From contig JAFGSY010000010.1 in assembly GCA_016934315.1 (NCBI GenBank), positions 1 to 64,000 on the forward strand: 64,000 nucleotides of DNA. The letters are read 5' to 3'. The position numbers and the translations under genes were made by a program. Under the pieces are notes generated by a model. The model searched no databases, was not told the DNA's origin, and saw nothing but the letters and a program-made list of their open reading frames with translations. Position 1 is the first letter of the stretch; every line of letters starts with the position of its first letter. Source of the DNA: Candidatus Anaeroferrophillus wilburensis. Its GTDB lineage: Bacteria > Desulfobacterota > Anaeroferrophillalia > Anaeroferrophillales > Anaeroferrophillaceae. Positions 35,252-46,127 of the stretch are shown here, piece after piece.

Positions 35252-36760
35252 ATGGAACTACGCGCAGAAGAAATAAGCCAGATTATCAAGAATCAGATTG
35301 AGAACTATGATAAGAAGGTTGAGGTTAGCGAGACCGGAACCATTCTGACGGTTGGTGATGGTATTGCCAGGATCTATGGCCTGGAAAAAGCCATGGCTGG
35401 AGAGTTGCTCCTTTTTCCCCATGATATTTATGGTATGGTGCTGAACCTTGAGGAAGACAACGTCGGAGCGGCGATCTTTGGCGAGGATATCGAGATCAAG
35501 GAAGGCGATGAAGTAAAGCGGACTGGCAGAATTGTCGAGGTGCCGGTTGGCAAATCTATTCTTGGCCGCGTTGTCAATGGCCTCGGACAGCCCATTGACG
35601 GCAAGGGCCCCATCGAGTCTACCGATTTCCGACGGGTTGAAATCAAGGCTCCCGGGATTGTTGACCGTAAATCAGTTAACGAGCCCCTGCAGACCGGCTT
35701 GAAGGCGATTGACTCCATGGTGCCCATCGGCCGGGGGCAGCGTGAGCTGATTATTGGTGACCGGCAGACCGGTAAAACCGCGGTGGCCATCGATACGATC
35801 ATCAACCAGAAAAACACGGATGTGTATTGCATCTATGTCGCCATCGGCCAGAAACGTTCCACCGTCGCCCAGGTGGTTGCCAAGCTGGAGGAGTATGGTG
35901 CGATGGAGTATACCACTGTCGTTGCTGCCACCGCCAGCGAACCGGCACCGCTGCAGTATCTTTCACCCTATACCGGGGTAACCATGGGTGAGTATTTCCG
36001 TGACAACGGCATGCATGCCCTGATTATTTATGATGACTTTTCCAAACAGGCCACCGCCTATCGTCAGCTCTCCCTGCTGCTTCGTCGTCCTCCGGGCCGT
36101 GAAGCCTATCCGGGCGACGTCTTCTATCTCCATTCCCGCTTGCTGGAGCGGGCGGCCAAGATGAGCGACGAGCGGGGCGGCGGTTCGCTGACCGCTCTGC
36201 CGATCATTGAAACCCAGGCTGGTGATGTGTCGGCCTATATCCCCACCAATGTTATTTCTATTACCGATGGCCAGATATACCTGGAATCTGATCTCTTTTA
36301 TTCAGGTATCCGGCCGGCCATTAATGTTGGCTTGTCGGTTTCCCGGGTTGGCGGCGCCGCCCAGGTAAAGGCGATGAAACAGGTTGCCGGATCGTTGCGC
36401 CTTGACTTGGCCCAGTATCGTGAAATGGCTGCTTTTGCCCAGTTTGGCAGCGACCTCGACAAGGCGACCCAGGCGCAGCTGGCCCGTGGTAGCCGGCTGG
36501 TGGAGATCCTCAAACAGGATCAGTATGTGCCGCTGACGGTGGAAAAACAGGTGCTGATCATCTTTGCGGCAACCAATGGCTTTGTCGATGCCTATGATGA
36601 ATCGGTCCTCGGCCGTTATGAAAAAGAGCTGTACGATTTTGCAGCCAGCAAGTTTGCCTCAGTGGTTGAGGAGATCAAAGAGAAGAAGCAGATTGATGAT
36701 GACTTGAAGTTGAAGGTTGAAGGCCTTCTCAACGAGTTCAAGGGTGTTTTTAAACCGTAG
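35252..36760 (+). CDS. atpA: ATP synthase subunit alpha
   Basis: 502 residues, full length. Nucleotide-binding loop GDRQTGKT, then the conserved arginine-containing [13 protein letters not shown] segment near residue 370. An AAGGAG site lies 12 bases before the ATG. Catalytic hexamer component with AtpD. Six bases separate it from atpH, while 94 bases separate it from atpG. Confidence 0.97.
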   Translation: MELRAEEISQIIKNQIENYDKKVEVSETGTILTVGDGIARIYGLEKAMAGELLLFPHDIYGMVLNLEEDNVGAAIFGEDIEIKEGDEVKRTGRIVEVPVGKSILGRVVNGLGQPIDGKGPIESTDFRRVEIKAPGIVDRKSVNEPLQTGLKAIDSMVPIGRGQRELIIGDRQTGKTAVAIDTIINQKNTDVYCIYVAIGQKRSTVAQVVAKLEEYGAMEYTTVVAATASEPAPLQYLSPYTGVTMGEYFRDNGMHALIIYDDFSKQATAYRQLSLLLRRPPGREAYPGDVFYLHSRLLERAAKMSDERGGGSLTALPIIETQAGDVSAYIPTNVISITDGQIYLESDLFYSGIRPAINVGLSVSRVGGAAQVKAMKQVAGSLRLDLAQYREMAAFAQFGSDLDKATQAQLARGSRLVEILKQDQYVPLTVEKQVLIIFAATNGFVDAYDESVLGRYEKELYDFAASKFASVVEEIKEKKQIDDDLKLKVEGLLNEFKGVFKP

Positions 36761-36854
36761 GTTGACAAGACTGGTAGCCAATGTCCGCCTGATCGAAAAG
36801 ATGGCGGTGGATACCCCCGTAATGAAGCAGTGCAATTCTGCTGAGGGAAGATAG

Positions 36855-37715
36855 ATGGCAAATCTCAGGGATATACGTAAGCGGATCAGCAGCGTAAAGA
36901 GTACCCAGCAGATCACCAAGGCGATGCAGATGGTGGCTGCCTCCAAGCTGAAGCGGGCCCAGGATGGCGTGGTGGCTGCCCGGCCATATGCCACCAAAAT
37001 GAGTGAAGTGCTGGCCAGTTTGGCTCTGCGGACCGAAGCCGGCAAGCACCCCTTGTTGCAGCGGCGTGAAGAGAAAAACGTCGAATTGATCGTCATGACC
37101 TCTGACCGTGGGCTGTGCGGCGGCTATAACAACAATGTCATCAAGGCCAGTGACCAGTTTCTCCGGGAGAAGCAGGGGGACTATGAGAAGGTGATTCTCA
37201 GCGTGGTGGGCAAGAAGGTGCGGGACTACTACCGGCGCCGCAATTGGGAGTTTTCCTCTGAATTTCTCAATCCCGGCAATGTAACCTTTTCTTATGCTGA
37301 AGAGATCGCCAACGAGGTTATTGATCGGTATGTGGAAAAGACCACTGATGCCGTCTATGTTGTCTACACCGAATTTAAATCGGCTATGTCGCAGAATGTG
37401 ATAGTTCAGCGGCTGCTGCCGGTGGAGCCGCAGGCTCTGGGTGAAGATGAGGTGGCGGTGGAATATATTTATGAACCGTCTGAAGATGAATTGCTCGCAG
37501 ATATCCTGCCCCGTTATGTTTACACCCAGTTGTTCAGGATGTTGCTGGAATCCATTGCCAGCGAGCATGGGTCGAGGATGACGGCAATGGATTCGGCGAC
37601 GAACAATGCGGTTGAGATGGTTGCCAAGCTTACCCTGTTGTACAACCGGGCCCGGCAGGCGGCGATCACCACCGAATTGATGGAAATTGTGAGCGGTGCT
37701 GAGGCATTAGGGTAA
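36855..37715 (+). CDS. atpG: ATP synthase subunit gamma
   Basis: 286 residues; the rotor shaft of F1. N-terminal coiled-coil signature RDIRKRISSVKSTQQITKAM and the C-terminal MDSATNNAVEMV with the RQAAITTELMEIVSGAEAL helix are complete. A GAGG-type site precedes the ATG. Confidence 0.96.
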   Translation: MANLRDIRKRISSVKSTQQITKAMQMVAASKLKRAQDGVVAARPYATKMSEVLASLALRTEAGKHPLLQRREEKNVELIVMTSDRGLCGGYNNNVIKASDQFLREKQGDYEKVILSVVGKKVRDYYRRRNWEFSSEFLNPGNVTFSYAEEIANEVIDRYVEKTTDAVYVVYTEFKSAMSQNVIVQRLLPVEPQALGEDEVAVEYIYEPSEDELLADILPRYVYTQLFRMLLESIASEHGSRMTAMDSATNNAVEMVAKLTLLYNRARQAAITTELMEIVSGAEALG

Positions 37716-37749
37716 GCTCCAAAAATAAAACCTTTAAGGAGGCATGTAG

Positions 37750-39168
<1,419 letters not shown>

Positions 39169-39194
39169 CAGGTCTCAGCTAGACAGGAAATTCT

Positions 39195-39605
39195 ATGGAA
39201 ACCGATAAAATTATTCTTGAAGTGGTAACCCCCTATCGCCAGGTGCTCAGCGAAGAGGTTGATGAGGTTATCGCTCCCGGTGAAGAGGGACAGTTCGGCA
39301 TTCTTCCCGGACATACCCCGTTTCTGGCCAAGATCAGGATCGGTGATCTGCTTTATCGTAAAGATAACCAGATATTCCACCTGGCTGTCAGTAACGGTTA
39401 TTCGGAAGCCAGCTATCACAAGGTTATCGCCATGCTTGATGCAGCTGAACGGCCTTCAGAGATTGATATCCAGCGGGCTGAGAAAGCATTGAAGCGGGCT
39501 GAAGAGAAACTGGCTGTGCTATCGCCGGAAGACAAAGCTTTTTTCGAGGAGCGGACTGCTTTGGAGCGGGCCCTCAATCGGATTCATATTGCCAAAGTCA
39601 AATAG
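39195..39605 (+). CDS. atpC: ATP synthase subunit epsilon
   Basis: 136 residues. The N-terminal beta-sandwich (VTPYRQVLSEEVDEVIAPGEEG, with GQFGILPGHTPFLA) and a two-helix C-terminal domain are present. Last gene of the operon; a strong terminator follows. The a, c and i genes (atpB, atpE, atpI) are not in this operon or window. Confidence 0.95.
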   Translation: METDKIILEVVTPYRQVLSEEVDEVIAPGEEGQFGILPGHTPFLAKIRIGDLLYRKDNQIFHLAVSNGYSEASYHKVIAMLDAAERPSEIDIQRAEKALKRAEEKLAVLSPEDKAFFEERTALERALNRIHIAKVK

Positions 39606-39634
39606 TTTATCTGTAGCGTGATGTGAAAAACATG

Positions 39635-39666
39635 AAAAGACGGGGTTGATGCCCCGTCTTTTTATA
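39635..39666 (+). terminator. Intrinsic terminator of the ATP synthase operon
   Basis: An 11-bp stem (AAAAGACGGGG at 39635-39645 with CCCCGTCTTTT from 39652) with a six-base loop and a T-run, 30 bases after atpC. Confidence 0.9.
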
Positions 39667-39857
39667 TTTCCCTGCTTCTTATCTGGCGAGATTTTATTCT
39701 GTTCAGGAGGAAGTGCCGTGATTGACGAAAGCCACCCGGCACCAGGCGGTCGCCACATCAATGCCTAGTGGCTGAAAAAACAATTAATATTTAGACCCAT
39801 GGTGCCGAAGGCATGGGGAAGGCATTGGTCCATGTTTGTGTTGTAGAGGAGGAGTAC

Positions 39858-41252
39858 GTGAGCGATCAGGTTGCAGCGATTGTCCTGGCGGCCGGCAAGG
39901 GAACCAGGATGAAATCTTCAATTCCTAAAGTGTTACATCCCTTGCTGGGACTTCCCATGCTGGCTTATCCCCTTCGGGTGCTGGCATCGCTGAAAATTGT
40001 TCAAAGTGTGGTAGTGGTCGGCAGCGGCCGGCAGCAGGTGATGGACCGTTTTGCCGGGTGGCCGGGGGTAAGTTTTGCCTGGCAGCGTGAGCAGCGGGGA
40101 ACTGCTGATGCGGCAGCTGTGGGCTTGGCTCAATTGGCAGGCTTTACCGGGACCATTCTCATTATCTGTGGCGATGTGCCACTCCTTACTACCGCCACCG
40201 TCAAGGATCTTCTGATCCGGCATCGACATGATGGTGCGGCGGTAACAGTGCTGAGTGCCACCCTAACCGATGGTGGCGCCTATGGCAGGGTGGTACTCGA
40301 CCGGGATGGGCAGCTGGAACGGATCGTTGAGGCTCGCGATGCCACCCTGGAAGAACTGGCCATCAACCGGATCAATTCCGGTATCTATTGTGTGCAGGCG
40401 GAGTTCCTACGTCAGGTGTTGAAGGAGATTGACTGTCAGAATGTCCAGGGAGAGTATTACCTTACCGACATGATTGCTGGTGCCCGCCGGGTAGCAGCAG
40501 TGGCGGCATATCATGATGTTGTCAATCCTGATGAAATCCAGGGAATTAATGACCGGCAACAGCTGAGTTCTCTGGAAATACTGCTGGCTGATCGGATCAG
40601 AAAACAATGGCAACAGGCGGGGGTCACCATCAGGTTCCCGGAGCAGGTAGATATTGAGCCTGATGTAACCATTGCCCCGGATACCGTTATTGAAAAAGGT
40701 GTTTCACTAAAAGGGAAAACAACCATTGGCAGGGGCTGTTACCTGGGGGAAGGGGTGCTTCTCCGAGATGTTGTTCTCGCGGATGGAGTCAAAGTGTTTC
40801 CCTATTCAGTGCTGGAACAGGCGGTGGTGGAACGAGAGGTTCAGATTGGTCCCTTTGCCCGCCTGCGGCCGGGGACGGTCTTGCGGGAAGCGGCAAAAAT
40901 AGGCAATTTCGTTGAAGTGAAAAAGGCGGAAATTGGTATGGGTAGCAAAGCCTCCCACCTTTCCTATCTTGGTGATGCAAAAATTGGTAAGGGAGTTAAT
41001 ATTGGCGCCGGTACCATTACGTGTAATTATGATGGTTTTCATAAGCATGAGACGGTTATTGAAGATGGGGTTTTTGTTGGTTGTGATACCCAGTTTGTGG
41101 CCCCGGTAACCATAGGGAAAGATGCTTTGGTGGGAGCCGGCAGCACGGTTACCAAGGATGTGCCGGAAAATGCCGTGGTCACCAGCAGAAACCGGCAAAC
41201 GGTGTATCCCGGCCGGGGGATGGCATCCCGGGCAGTAAAAAACAAGGAGTAG
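39858..41252 (+). CDS. glmU: Bifunctional UDP-GlcNAc pyrophosphorylase / GlcN-1-P acetyltransferase
   Basis: About 464 residues. Makes UDP-GlcNAc from glucosamine-1-phosphate for peptidoglycan and LPS. N-terminal uridyltransferase with VLAAGKGTRMKS and QRGTADA; C-terminal left-handed beta-helix acyltransferase with hexapeptide repeats, NIGAGTITCNYDG and the LSYLGDAKIG region. The frame is open from 39813, but GTG 39858 has AGGAGG five bases upstream and matches the family N-terminus. glmS follows six bases later. Confidence 0.95.
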   Translation: MSDQVAAIVLAAGKGTRMKSSIPKVLHPLLGLPMLAYPLRVLASLKIVQSVVVVGSGRQQVMDRFAGWPGVSFAWQREQRGTADAAAVGLAQLAGFTGTILIICGDVPLLTTATVKDLLIRHRHDGAAVTVLSATLTDGGAYGRVVLDRDGQLERIVEARDATLEELAINRINSGIYCVQAEFLRQVLKEIDCQNVQGEYYLTDMIAGARRVAAVAAYHDVVNPDEIQGINDRQQLSSLEILLADRIRKQWQQAGVTIRFPEQVDIEPDVTIAPDTVIEKGVSLKGKTTIGRGCYLGEGVLLRDVVLADGVKVFPYSVLEQAVVEREVQIGPFARLRPGTVLREAAKIGNFVEVKKAEIGMGSKASHLSYLGDAKIGKGVNIGAGTITCNYDGFHKHETVIEDGVFVGCDTQFVAPVTIGKDALVGAGSTVTKDVPENAVVTSRNRQTVYPGRGMASRAVKNKE

Positions 41253-41258
41253 ACACCT

Positions 41259-43097
41259 ATGTGTGGCATTGTTGGTTATATGGGTCCCCAGGATGGTGTG
41301 CCGGTGGTCATGGACGGCCTGCATAAACTTGAGTATCGCGGTTATGACTCCGCCGGCATTGCAACGTTTCAGGAAGGTCGGATTGTCATTTCCCGCAGTG
41401 TGGGTAAATTACGGCAGCTGGAGCAGAAGCTTCTTTCGTCAACCATGGCTGGTTCGCCGACCATTGGCCACACCCGGTGGGCAACCCATGGCCGGCCAAC
41501 GGAGCCCAATGCCCACCCCCACGCTTATAAAGGGGTCGTGGTTGTCCATAATGGCATTATTGAAAATTATGTGGCCCTGAGGAGGGAACTGGAAGCTGAG
41601 GGCAACCGTTTTGCTTCTGAAACTGATACGGAGATTATCAGCCACCTTATTGCCAGAGAACTGGGTGGTGGTGCGGGCCTTCCTGAAGCGGTGCGCAAGG
41701 CGTTGCACCGGGTGCGGGGCGCCTTTGCCCTGGGAATCTTATATGAAAAAACACCGGAGATGATGATTGCCGCCCGCAAAGGCAGCCCTCTGGTGGTTGC
41801 CTATGGGGAGCAGCAGGGAGAATATTATCTTGCTTCCGATATTCCGGCTCTGCTGGCCTATTCCCGGGAGGTCATCTTTCTTGATGATGATGAGATGGCG
41901 GTCTGTACTCCCGGCGGGATGACGATCAGCAGGATAGCTGATGGCCGGGAAGAGCAGAAAGAGGTACATCGGATTACCTGGGATCCGATTATGGCAGAAA
42001 AGGGTGGCTATAAACACTTCATGCTGAAGGAGATCTTTGAACAGCCACAGGCGGTCAGCAACACCCTGCTGGGAAGAATTTCAGAAGACCGGCAACGGGT
42101 TGATCTCCAGGAATCAGGCTTTAGTGCCGATGACTGGCGGCAGTTCAATAAGGTGGTTATCCTTGCCTGCGGTACTTCCTGGCATGCGGGACTGGTGGGC
42201 AAATTCTGGTTTGAAAAACTGGCCCGCATTCCCACGGAGGTGGATATTGCCTCTGAATTCAGATATCGCGAGCCGCTGGTGGATGAGTCCACCCTGCTGG
42301 TGGGCATTTCCCAGTCTGGGGAAACCGCTGATACCCTGGCGGCCCTGCAGGAGGGTAAACGCCGGGGGGCAAAGATTTTTTCCATCTGCAACGTGATGGG
42401 GAGCAGTATTGCCCGCCAATCCGATGGAGTACTCTACACCCATGCCGGTCCCGAGATCGGGGTGGCGTCCACCAAGGCATTCACGACCCAGTTGGCTTGC
42501 CTGATGCTGCTGGCTTTGGATATGGCGGCGGCCAGGGGGTCCATGGCTGGTGAAGAGATTGCCCATGTCGTCGATCAACTGTTGCACCTGCCGGTGTTGA
42601 TGGAAAAGGTGCTTGAACGGGCACCCAGGTTGGAAAACATTGCCCGGAACTATCATCATGCGACCGATTATCTCTATCTTGCCCGGGGGTTGAACTATCC
42701 CATTGCTCTAGAGGGTGCCCTGAAGCTGAAGGAAATTTCCTACATCCATGCCGAGGGGTATCCTGCCGGGGAGATGAAACATGGTCCCATTGCTCTCATC
42801 GATGAACAGATGCCGGTGGTTGTTCTGGCCCCCCATGACCGCCATTATGAAAAAGTTTTAAGCAACCTTCAGGAGGTGGTGGCCAGGGATGGTAAGGTAA
42901 TCGCGTTTACCGCCGATGGTGATGAGCAGGTGGGCGAGCACAGCGCCGAAGTGGTGTTTGTTGAAGAACCAGGAGAACTGCTGAATCCACTGGTTTATAC
43001 TGTTCCCCTGCAACTGTTGGCTTACTATACGGCTGTTTTTAAAGGAACTGACGTTGATCAGCCCCGTAATCTGGCTAAAAGCGTGACCGTGGAGTAA
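41259..43097 (+). CDS. glmS: Glutamine-fructose-6-phosphate aminotransferase (isomerizing)
   Basis: 612 residues. Converts fructose-6-phosphate and glutamine to glucosamine-6-phosphate. N-terminal class II amidotransferase with Cys at position 2 as nucleophile (MCGIVGYMG) and HTRWATHG. Two SIS isomerase domains carry GTSWHAG and SQSGETADTL. C-terminal LAKSVTVE is canonical. Co-transcribed with glmU, so the two hexosamine steps are expressed together. No glmS ribozyme is seen upstream. Confidence 0.97.
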   Translation: MCGIVGYMGPQDGVPVVMDGLHKLEYRGYDSAGIATFQEGRIVISRSVGKLRQLEQKLLSSTMAGSPTIGHTRWATHGRPTEPNAHPHAYKGVVVVHNGIIENYVALRRELEAEGNRFASETDTEIISHLIARELGGGAGLPEAVRKALHRVRGAFALGILYEKTPEMMIAARKGSPLVVAYGEQQGEYYLASDIPALLAYSREVIFLDDDEMAVCTPGGMTISRIADGREEQKEVHRITWDPIMAEKGGYKHFMLKEIFEQPQAVSNTLLGRISEDRQRVDLQESGFSADDWRQFNKVVILACGTSWHAGLVGKFWFEKLARIPTEVDIASEFRYREPLVDESTLLVGISQSGETADTLAALQEGKRRGAKIFSICNVMGSSIARQSDGVLYTHAGPEIGVASTKAFTTQLACLMLLALDMAAARGSMAGEEIAHVVDQLLHLPVLMEKVLERAPRLENIARNYHHATDYLYLARGLNYPIALEGALKLKEISYIHAEGYPAGEMKHGPIALIDEQMPVVVLAPHDRHYEKVLSNLQEVVARDGKVIAFTADGDEQVGEHSAEVVFVEEPGELLNPLVYTVPLQLLAYYTAVFKGTDVDQPRNLAKSVTVE

Positions 43098-43126
43098 CGA
43101 ACTGGATGCTGTTGTCTCCATGTAGC

Positions 43127-43155
43127 AAGGGGCGCTGTTAAGGCGCCTTTTTCTT
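43127..43155 (+). terminator. Intrinsic terminator after glmS
   Basis: A GGCGC/GCGCC stem extended by G-U and A-T pairs, with a seven-base loop and a TTTTT tail. Confidence 0.7.
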
Positions 43156-43405
43156 GTGGATGCTAAAAACCATCCCTCCTGTGCCGTGGTTGGCGCTGGG
43201 CAAAAAGACAACGGGGTTGGCTGCATTTTTCCCTGAAAGAAGTAATGGATTTTGTGGAAACAGCCCCGATTGGGAGTGATGCACGGCAAACGGTCAGCTT
43301 GTTAAATTTTGGAAGCCTCCGGGCGGTGAACGTGTGTCTGGAAGCCGATTGCCTGGCAGGAGATTGGGGTAGCCGCGTATAAACAACAAAAAAATGGAAC
43401 TTCCA
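43156..43405. other. Intergenic stretch with one weak small ORF
   Basis: 250 bases between the glmS terminator and the next promoter. A short inverted repeat lies near 43158-43175 (GGATG..CATCC). A plus-strand ORF at 43245-43382 encodes 45 residues after a weak GAAAGAAG site; I do not recognise the product. No known RNA family is evident. Confidence 0.3.
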
Positions 43406-43433
43406 TTGACAGCAGCAGGGAAAAGCGTATAAA
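43406..43433 (+). promoter_or_regulatory. Promoter of the CBS-protein gene
   Basis: TTGACA (43406-43411), a 16-base spacer and TATAAA (43428-43433), close to consensus. It implies an untranslated leader of about 160 bases before the gene at 43602. Confidence 0.65.
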
Positions 43434-43601
43434 AAGATAAAATATCAAGCTTTTTTATCGAGGAATCAAAGATTGTCGCAAGGCTTTCAATTGTTGCACA
43501 ACCCTGCGGTTATGAGCTTTTATCGGGGCAAGCCTCAGGTATGTGTTTCGTCGGCAATCGCAGTTTTCGCTTGACCAGCGGTATGGATGCAGGAGATAAC
43601 C

Positions 43602-44036
43602 ATGGCGAAAATTTCGGATGTTCTTAAGGAAAAAGGCACGCAGGTCTATTCTGTTGATCGGCAGACGACGGTTTATGACGCGATCAAACTGATGGCCGAA
43701 AAAAATGTTGGCGGGCTTGTCGTAACTGCTGCGGGACAGGTGGTGGGCATTATTACGGAACGTGATTATCTTAAAAAAGTTATTCTGCAGGGGAAAGCCT
43801 CCAATACTACCGCAGTGGAAGAGATCATGACCGAAAAAGTTGTTGTTGTCACTCCCGATCAGACGGTGGAATCCTGTATGGCAATCATGGCGGAAAAGAA
43901 TTGCCGTCATTTGCCGGTTATGGAACAGGGGGTTCTGGCCGGCGTGGTTTCCATCCTTGATCTGACCCGGCAGTTAACCAGGGAACAGCAGACGACGATT
44001 AAATATCTCCAGGATTATATCTATGGAAAATGCTGA
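43602..44036 (+). CDS. Two-CBS-domain protein
   Basis: 144 residues consisting of a CBS pair: about residues 5-65, with VGGLVVTAAGQVVGIITERDYL, and 75-135, with CRHLPVMEQGVLAGVVSILDL. The frame opens 15 bases earlier, but ATG 43602 has CAGGAGA upstream. Adenine-nucleotide sensing is the family role; no partner domain is attached. It lies 285 bases before the CLC channel gene, which carries its own CBS pair. It resembles the protein encoded at 19269 in layout. Confidence 0.9.
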   Translation: MAKISDVLKEKGTQVYSVDRQTTVYDAIKLMAEKNVGGLVVTAAGQVVGIITERDYLKKVILQGKASNTTAVEEIMTEKVVVVTPDQTVESCMAIMAEKNCRHLPVMEQGVLAGVVSILDLTRQLTREQQTTIKYLQDYIYGKC

Positions 44037-44243
44037 TCTTTTTAGCGGGCTCCCAGACAGGAAATGATTACACCGGGTGTTGCCGCATCCGTTTAACGGC
44101 CATGGCTGCGATTAAAAGGATTTTTGCAACAGCGGGGTAGTTGTCTCGCATGGCACCCTGGCTTCAGATGTTGTGTATCATTGCATTATGTGGAAAGTGA
44201 GTAATTCCCTTCTGGGCGAATGTGCACTTGATTCCCCTTTTCA

Positions 44244-44273
44244 TTGACAGGCGTCCCCGTTTCCGACTATTCT
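44244..44273 (+). promoter_or_regulatory. Possible promoter of the CLC channel gene
   Basis: TTGACA (44244-44249) and TATTCT (44268-44273) with an 18-base spacer. It overlaps the 5' end of the open frame and so argues for a translation start downstream of 44280. Bases 44037-44243 show nothing else. Confidence 0.5.
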
Positions 44274-44321
44274 TCCCGGCTTGGTTCCCGGCAAAATTAT
44301 TACCTGCTTTTGTTTCTATTG

Positions 44322-46127
44322 ATGACCTATCGTACATTTCTTACTCATATGCAGAATCTGGTGGTACGGCTCAAGCGTCGATTATCCGTGTCGGAAAATT
44401 ACTTTCTTATTTTTCTGGCCATGGTTATCGGACTGCTGAGCGGTCTGGGAAACCTCGGGCTGCGCAAATCCATCGAGTTGTGTCATGAATATATTTTTAT
44501 GACCGGCTTTGACGCCCTGGATATCGGTGCAGGTGGATGGCGCTGGTTGTTGCTGCCCTTGCTGCCGATGATCGGCGGTGCCCTGCTGATTCCTCTGGAG
44601 ATGTTGTTCCCCGGCCAGGTTTCCGGTTACAGCCTGCCAAACTTTCTCAAAGCCGTCAATCTGGGCGGTGGGTCGCTGAAGAAGAGAAATATTTTTATCA
44701 AGATGATTGCCCCGGCCATAACCATCGGCACCGGTGGTTCCGCTGGCCAGGAGGGTCCCATTGTCACGATTGGCGGCACCCTCGGATATACGGTGGGGCA
44801 GTTGTTTTCCATGGGCGCGGCCAGGATCAAGCTGCTGATTGCCTGTGGCGTAGCCGGTGGCATCGCCGCGACTTTCAATGCCCCCATTGCCGGGGTGTTC
44901 TTTGCCCTCGAAATTATCATGATGGGTCAGCTTGATCTGGCCATTTTTGCGCCCATTGTCATCTCATCGGCCACTGCCGTTGTGTTTACCCGGGTGGTAT
45001 TTGGTGAGGCGGCTTTTTTTTCGGTGCCGGCGTTTTCCCTCGGAAGCCATCTGGAACTGATCAATTACATCGTCATGGGGGTGATCATCGGTTTTCTGGC
45101 GGTGCTGTTTATCCGCTTTTTTTACCGGGTTCAGGATTTTTTCCAGCAGCTCAAGCTGCCTCGCTGGAGCAAACCAATCCTGGGCGGTTTTCTGGTGGGG
45201 GTTATCGGCTTGGTTCACCCGCAGGTGATGGGTGATGTCTACCATTATATGGGGGAAGTGCTGCGACAGCCGACGTTGTGGCATGTTGTCTTGCCGTTGA
45301 TTTTCACCAAGATGCTGGCTACCTCCATTACCTTGGGCTCTGGAGGCGCCGGTGGTTTGTTTGCCCCGATTCTTTTTATCGGTACCATGATCGGCGAAAC
45401 CTGTGGCCAGCTTGGCAATATGCTGCTGCCCGGCGTGGTGGTCAACTATGACGGTTACGCCGTGGTGGCTATGGGGGCCTTTCTGTCAGCGGTTACCCAT
45501 GCTCCGATGACGGCAATTTTTCTGGCCTATGAGTTGACCAGCAAATACCAGATCATTCTGCCGGCCATGTTTGCCACGGTGATCGGCACCGTCATCGCCC
45601 GCAGCCTGGAACGGGAAGGAATCGATACCTTTGGTCTGGCCCGGGAGGGTATCCATTTGGAAGGCGGCCGGGAGGTGAACCTCCTGCGTTCCATCACGGT
45701 TGGTGATATTATGACCTCCGGTCCCATTGAGACTATTCCGGAGGATATGAAGCTGAAGACTATTCTGCAATTTTTGCCCCGTTCCCGCAATACGACCTTT
45801 CCGGTGGTTGATAAGGCTGGTTTGATAAGCGGCATTCTTAGTATCCAGGATATTCGCGAGCTGGTTTACGAGCAGGGTCTTGAAGAGTTGTTGGTGGCCA
45901 AAGAATTGGCTACCCCCCGGGTGGTGACCGTCACCGCCGGCGACAATCTAGATCTGGCACTGAAAAAAATCGGCTATCGCAATATTGACTATTTGCCGGT
46001 AGTGGCCGTCGATAACGCTCGGCAAATAATTGGCATGGTTTCCCGGCAGGACATTATTTCTGCCTACAACCGTTCATTGCTGGGCAGAGAACTGCAGGGA
46101 AAAACAGTGCCGGATGAGGTGGCCTGA
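44322..46127 (+). CDS. CLC-family chloride channel/antiporter with C-terminal CBS domains
   Basis: About 601 residues with the CLC helix bundle followed by a CBS pair at about 470-590. CLC motif 2 reads GTGGSAGQEGPIV, keeping the gating glutamate (GREGP-type). Motif 3 is GGAGGLFAPILFIG, and the usual GSGIP motif is replaced by SGYSLPNF. The fluoride-exporter type is not supported by these motifs. No start has a good ribosome binding site: the frame opens with TTG at 44244, and ATGs at 44322 and 44349 are alternatives. The stop overlaps the helicase start (TGATG). Confidence 0.88.
   Translation: MTYRTFLTHMQNLVVRLKRRLSVSENYFLIFLAMVIGLLSGLGNLGLRKSIELCHEYIFMTGFDALDIGAGGWRWLLLPLLPMIGGALLIPLEMLFPGQVSGYSLPNFLKAVNLGGGSLKKRNIFIKMIAPAITIGTGGSAGQEGPIVTIGGTLGYTVGQLFSMGAARIKLLIACGVAGGIAATFNAPIAGVFFALEIIMMGQLDLAIFAPIVISSATAVVFTRVVFGEAAFFSVPAFSLGSHLELINYIVMGVIIGFLAVLFIRFFYRVQDFFQQLKLPRWSKPILGGFLVGVIGLVHPQVMGDVYHYMGEVLRQPTLWHVVLPLIFTKMLATSITLGSGGAGGLFAPILFIGTMIGETCGQLGNMLLPGVVVNYDGYAVVAMGAFLSAVTHAPMTAIFLAYELTSKYQIILPAMFATVIGTVIARSLEREGIDTFGLAREGIHLEGGREVNLLRSITVGDIMTSGPIETIPEDMKLKTILQFLPRSRNTTFPVVDKAGLISGILSIQDIRELVYEQGLEELLVAKELATPRVVTVTAGDNLDLALKKIGYRNIDYLPVVAVDNARQIIGMVSRQDIISAYNRSLLGRELQGKTVPDEVA

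Noticed and set aside
41253-41258. glmS ribozyme before glmS
   Set aside because: Only six bases separate glmU and glmS, leaving no room for the ribozyme.
43270-43370. Second GEMM-like riboswitch (GGCAAAC and GAAGCCTCCGGG segments)
   Set aside because: The required GNRA-capped hairpin and GGGACGCAAAGCC core are missing, so only isolated words match.
44037-44321. Fluoride riboswitch before the CLC channel gene
   Set aside because: No crcB-motif core was found, and the channel's motifs are of the chloride type, not the fluoride type.
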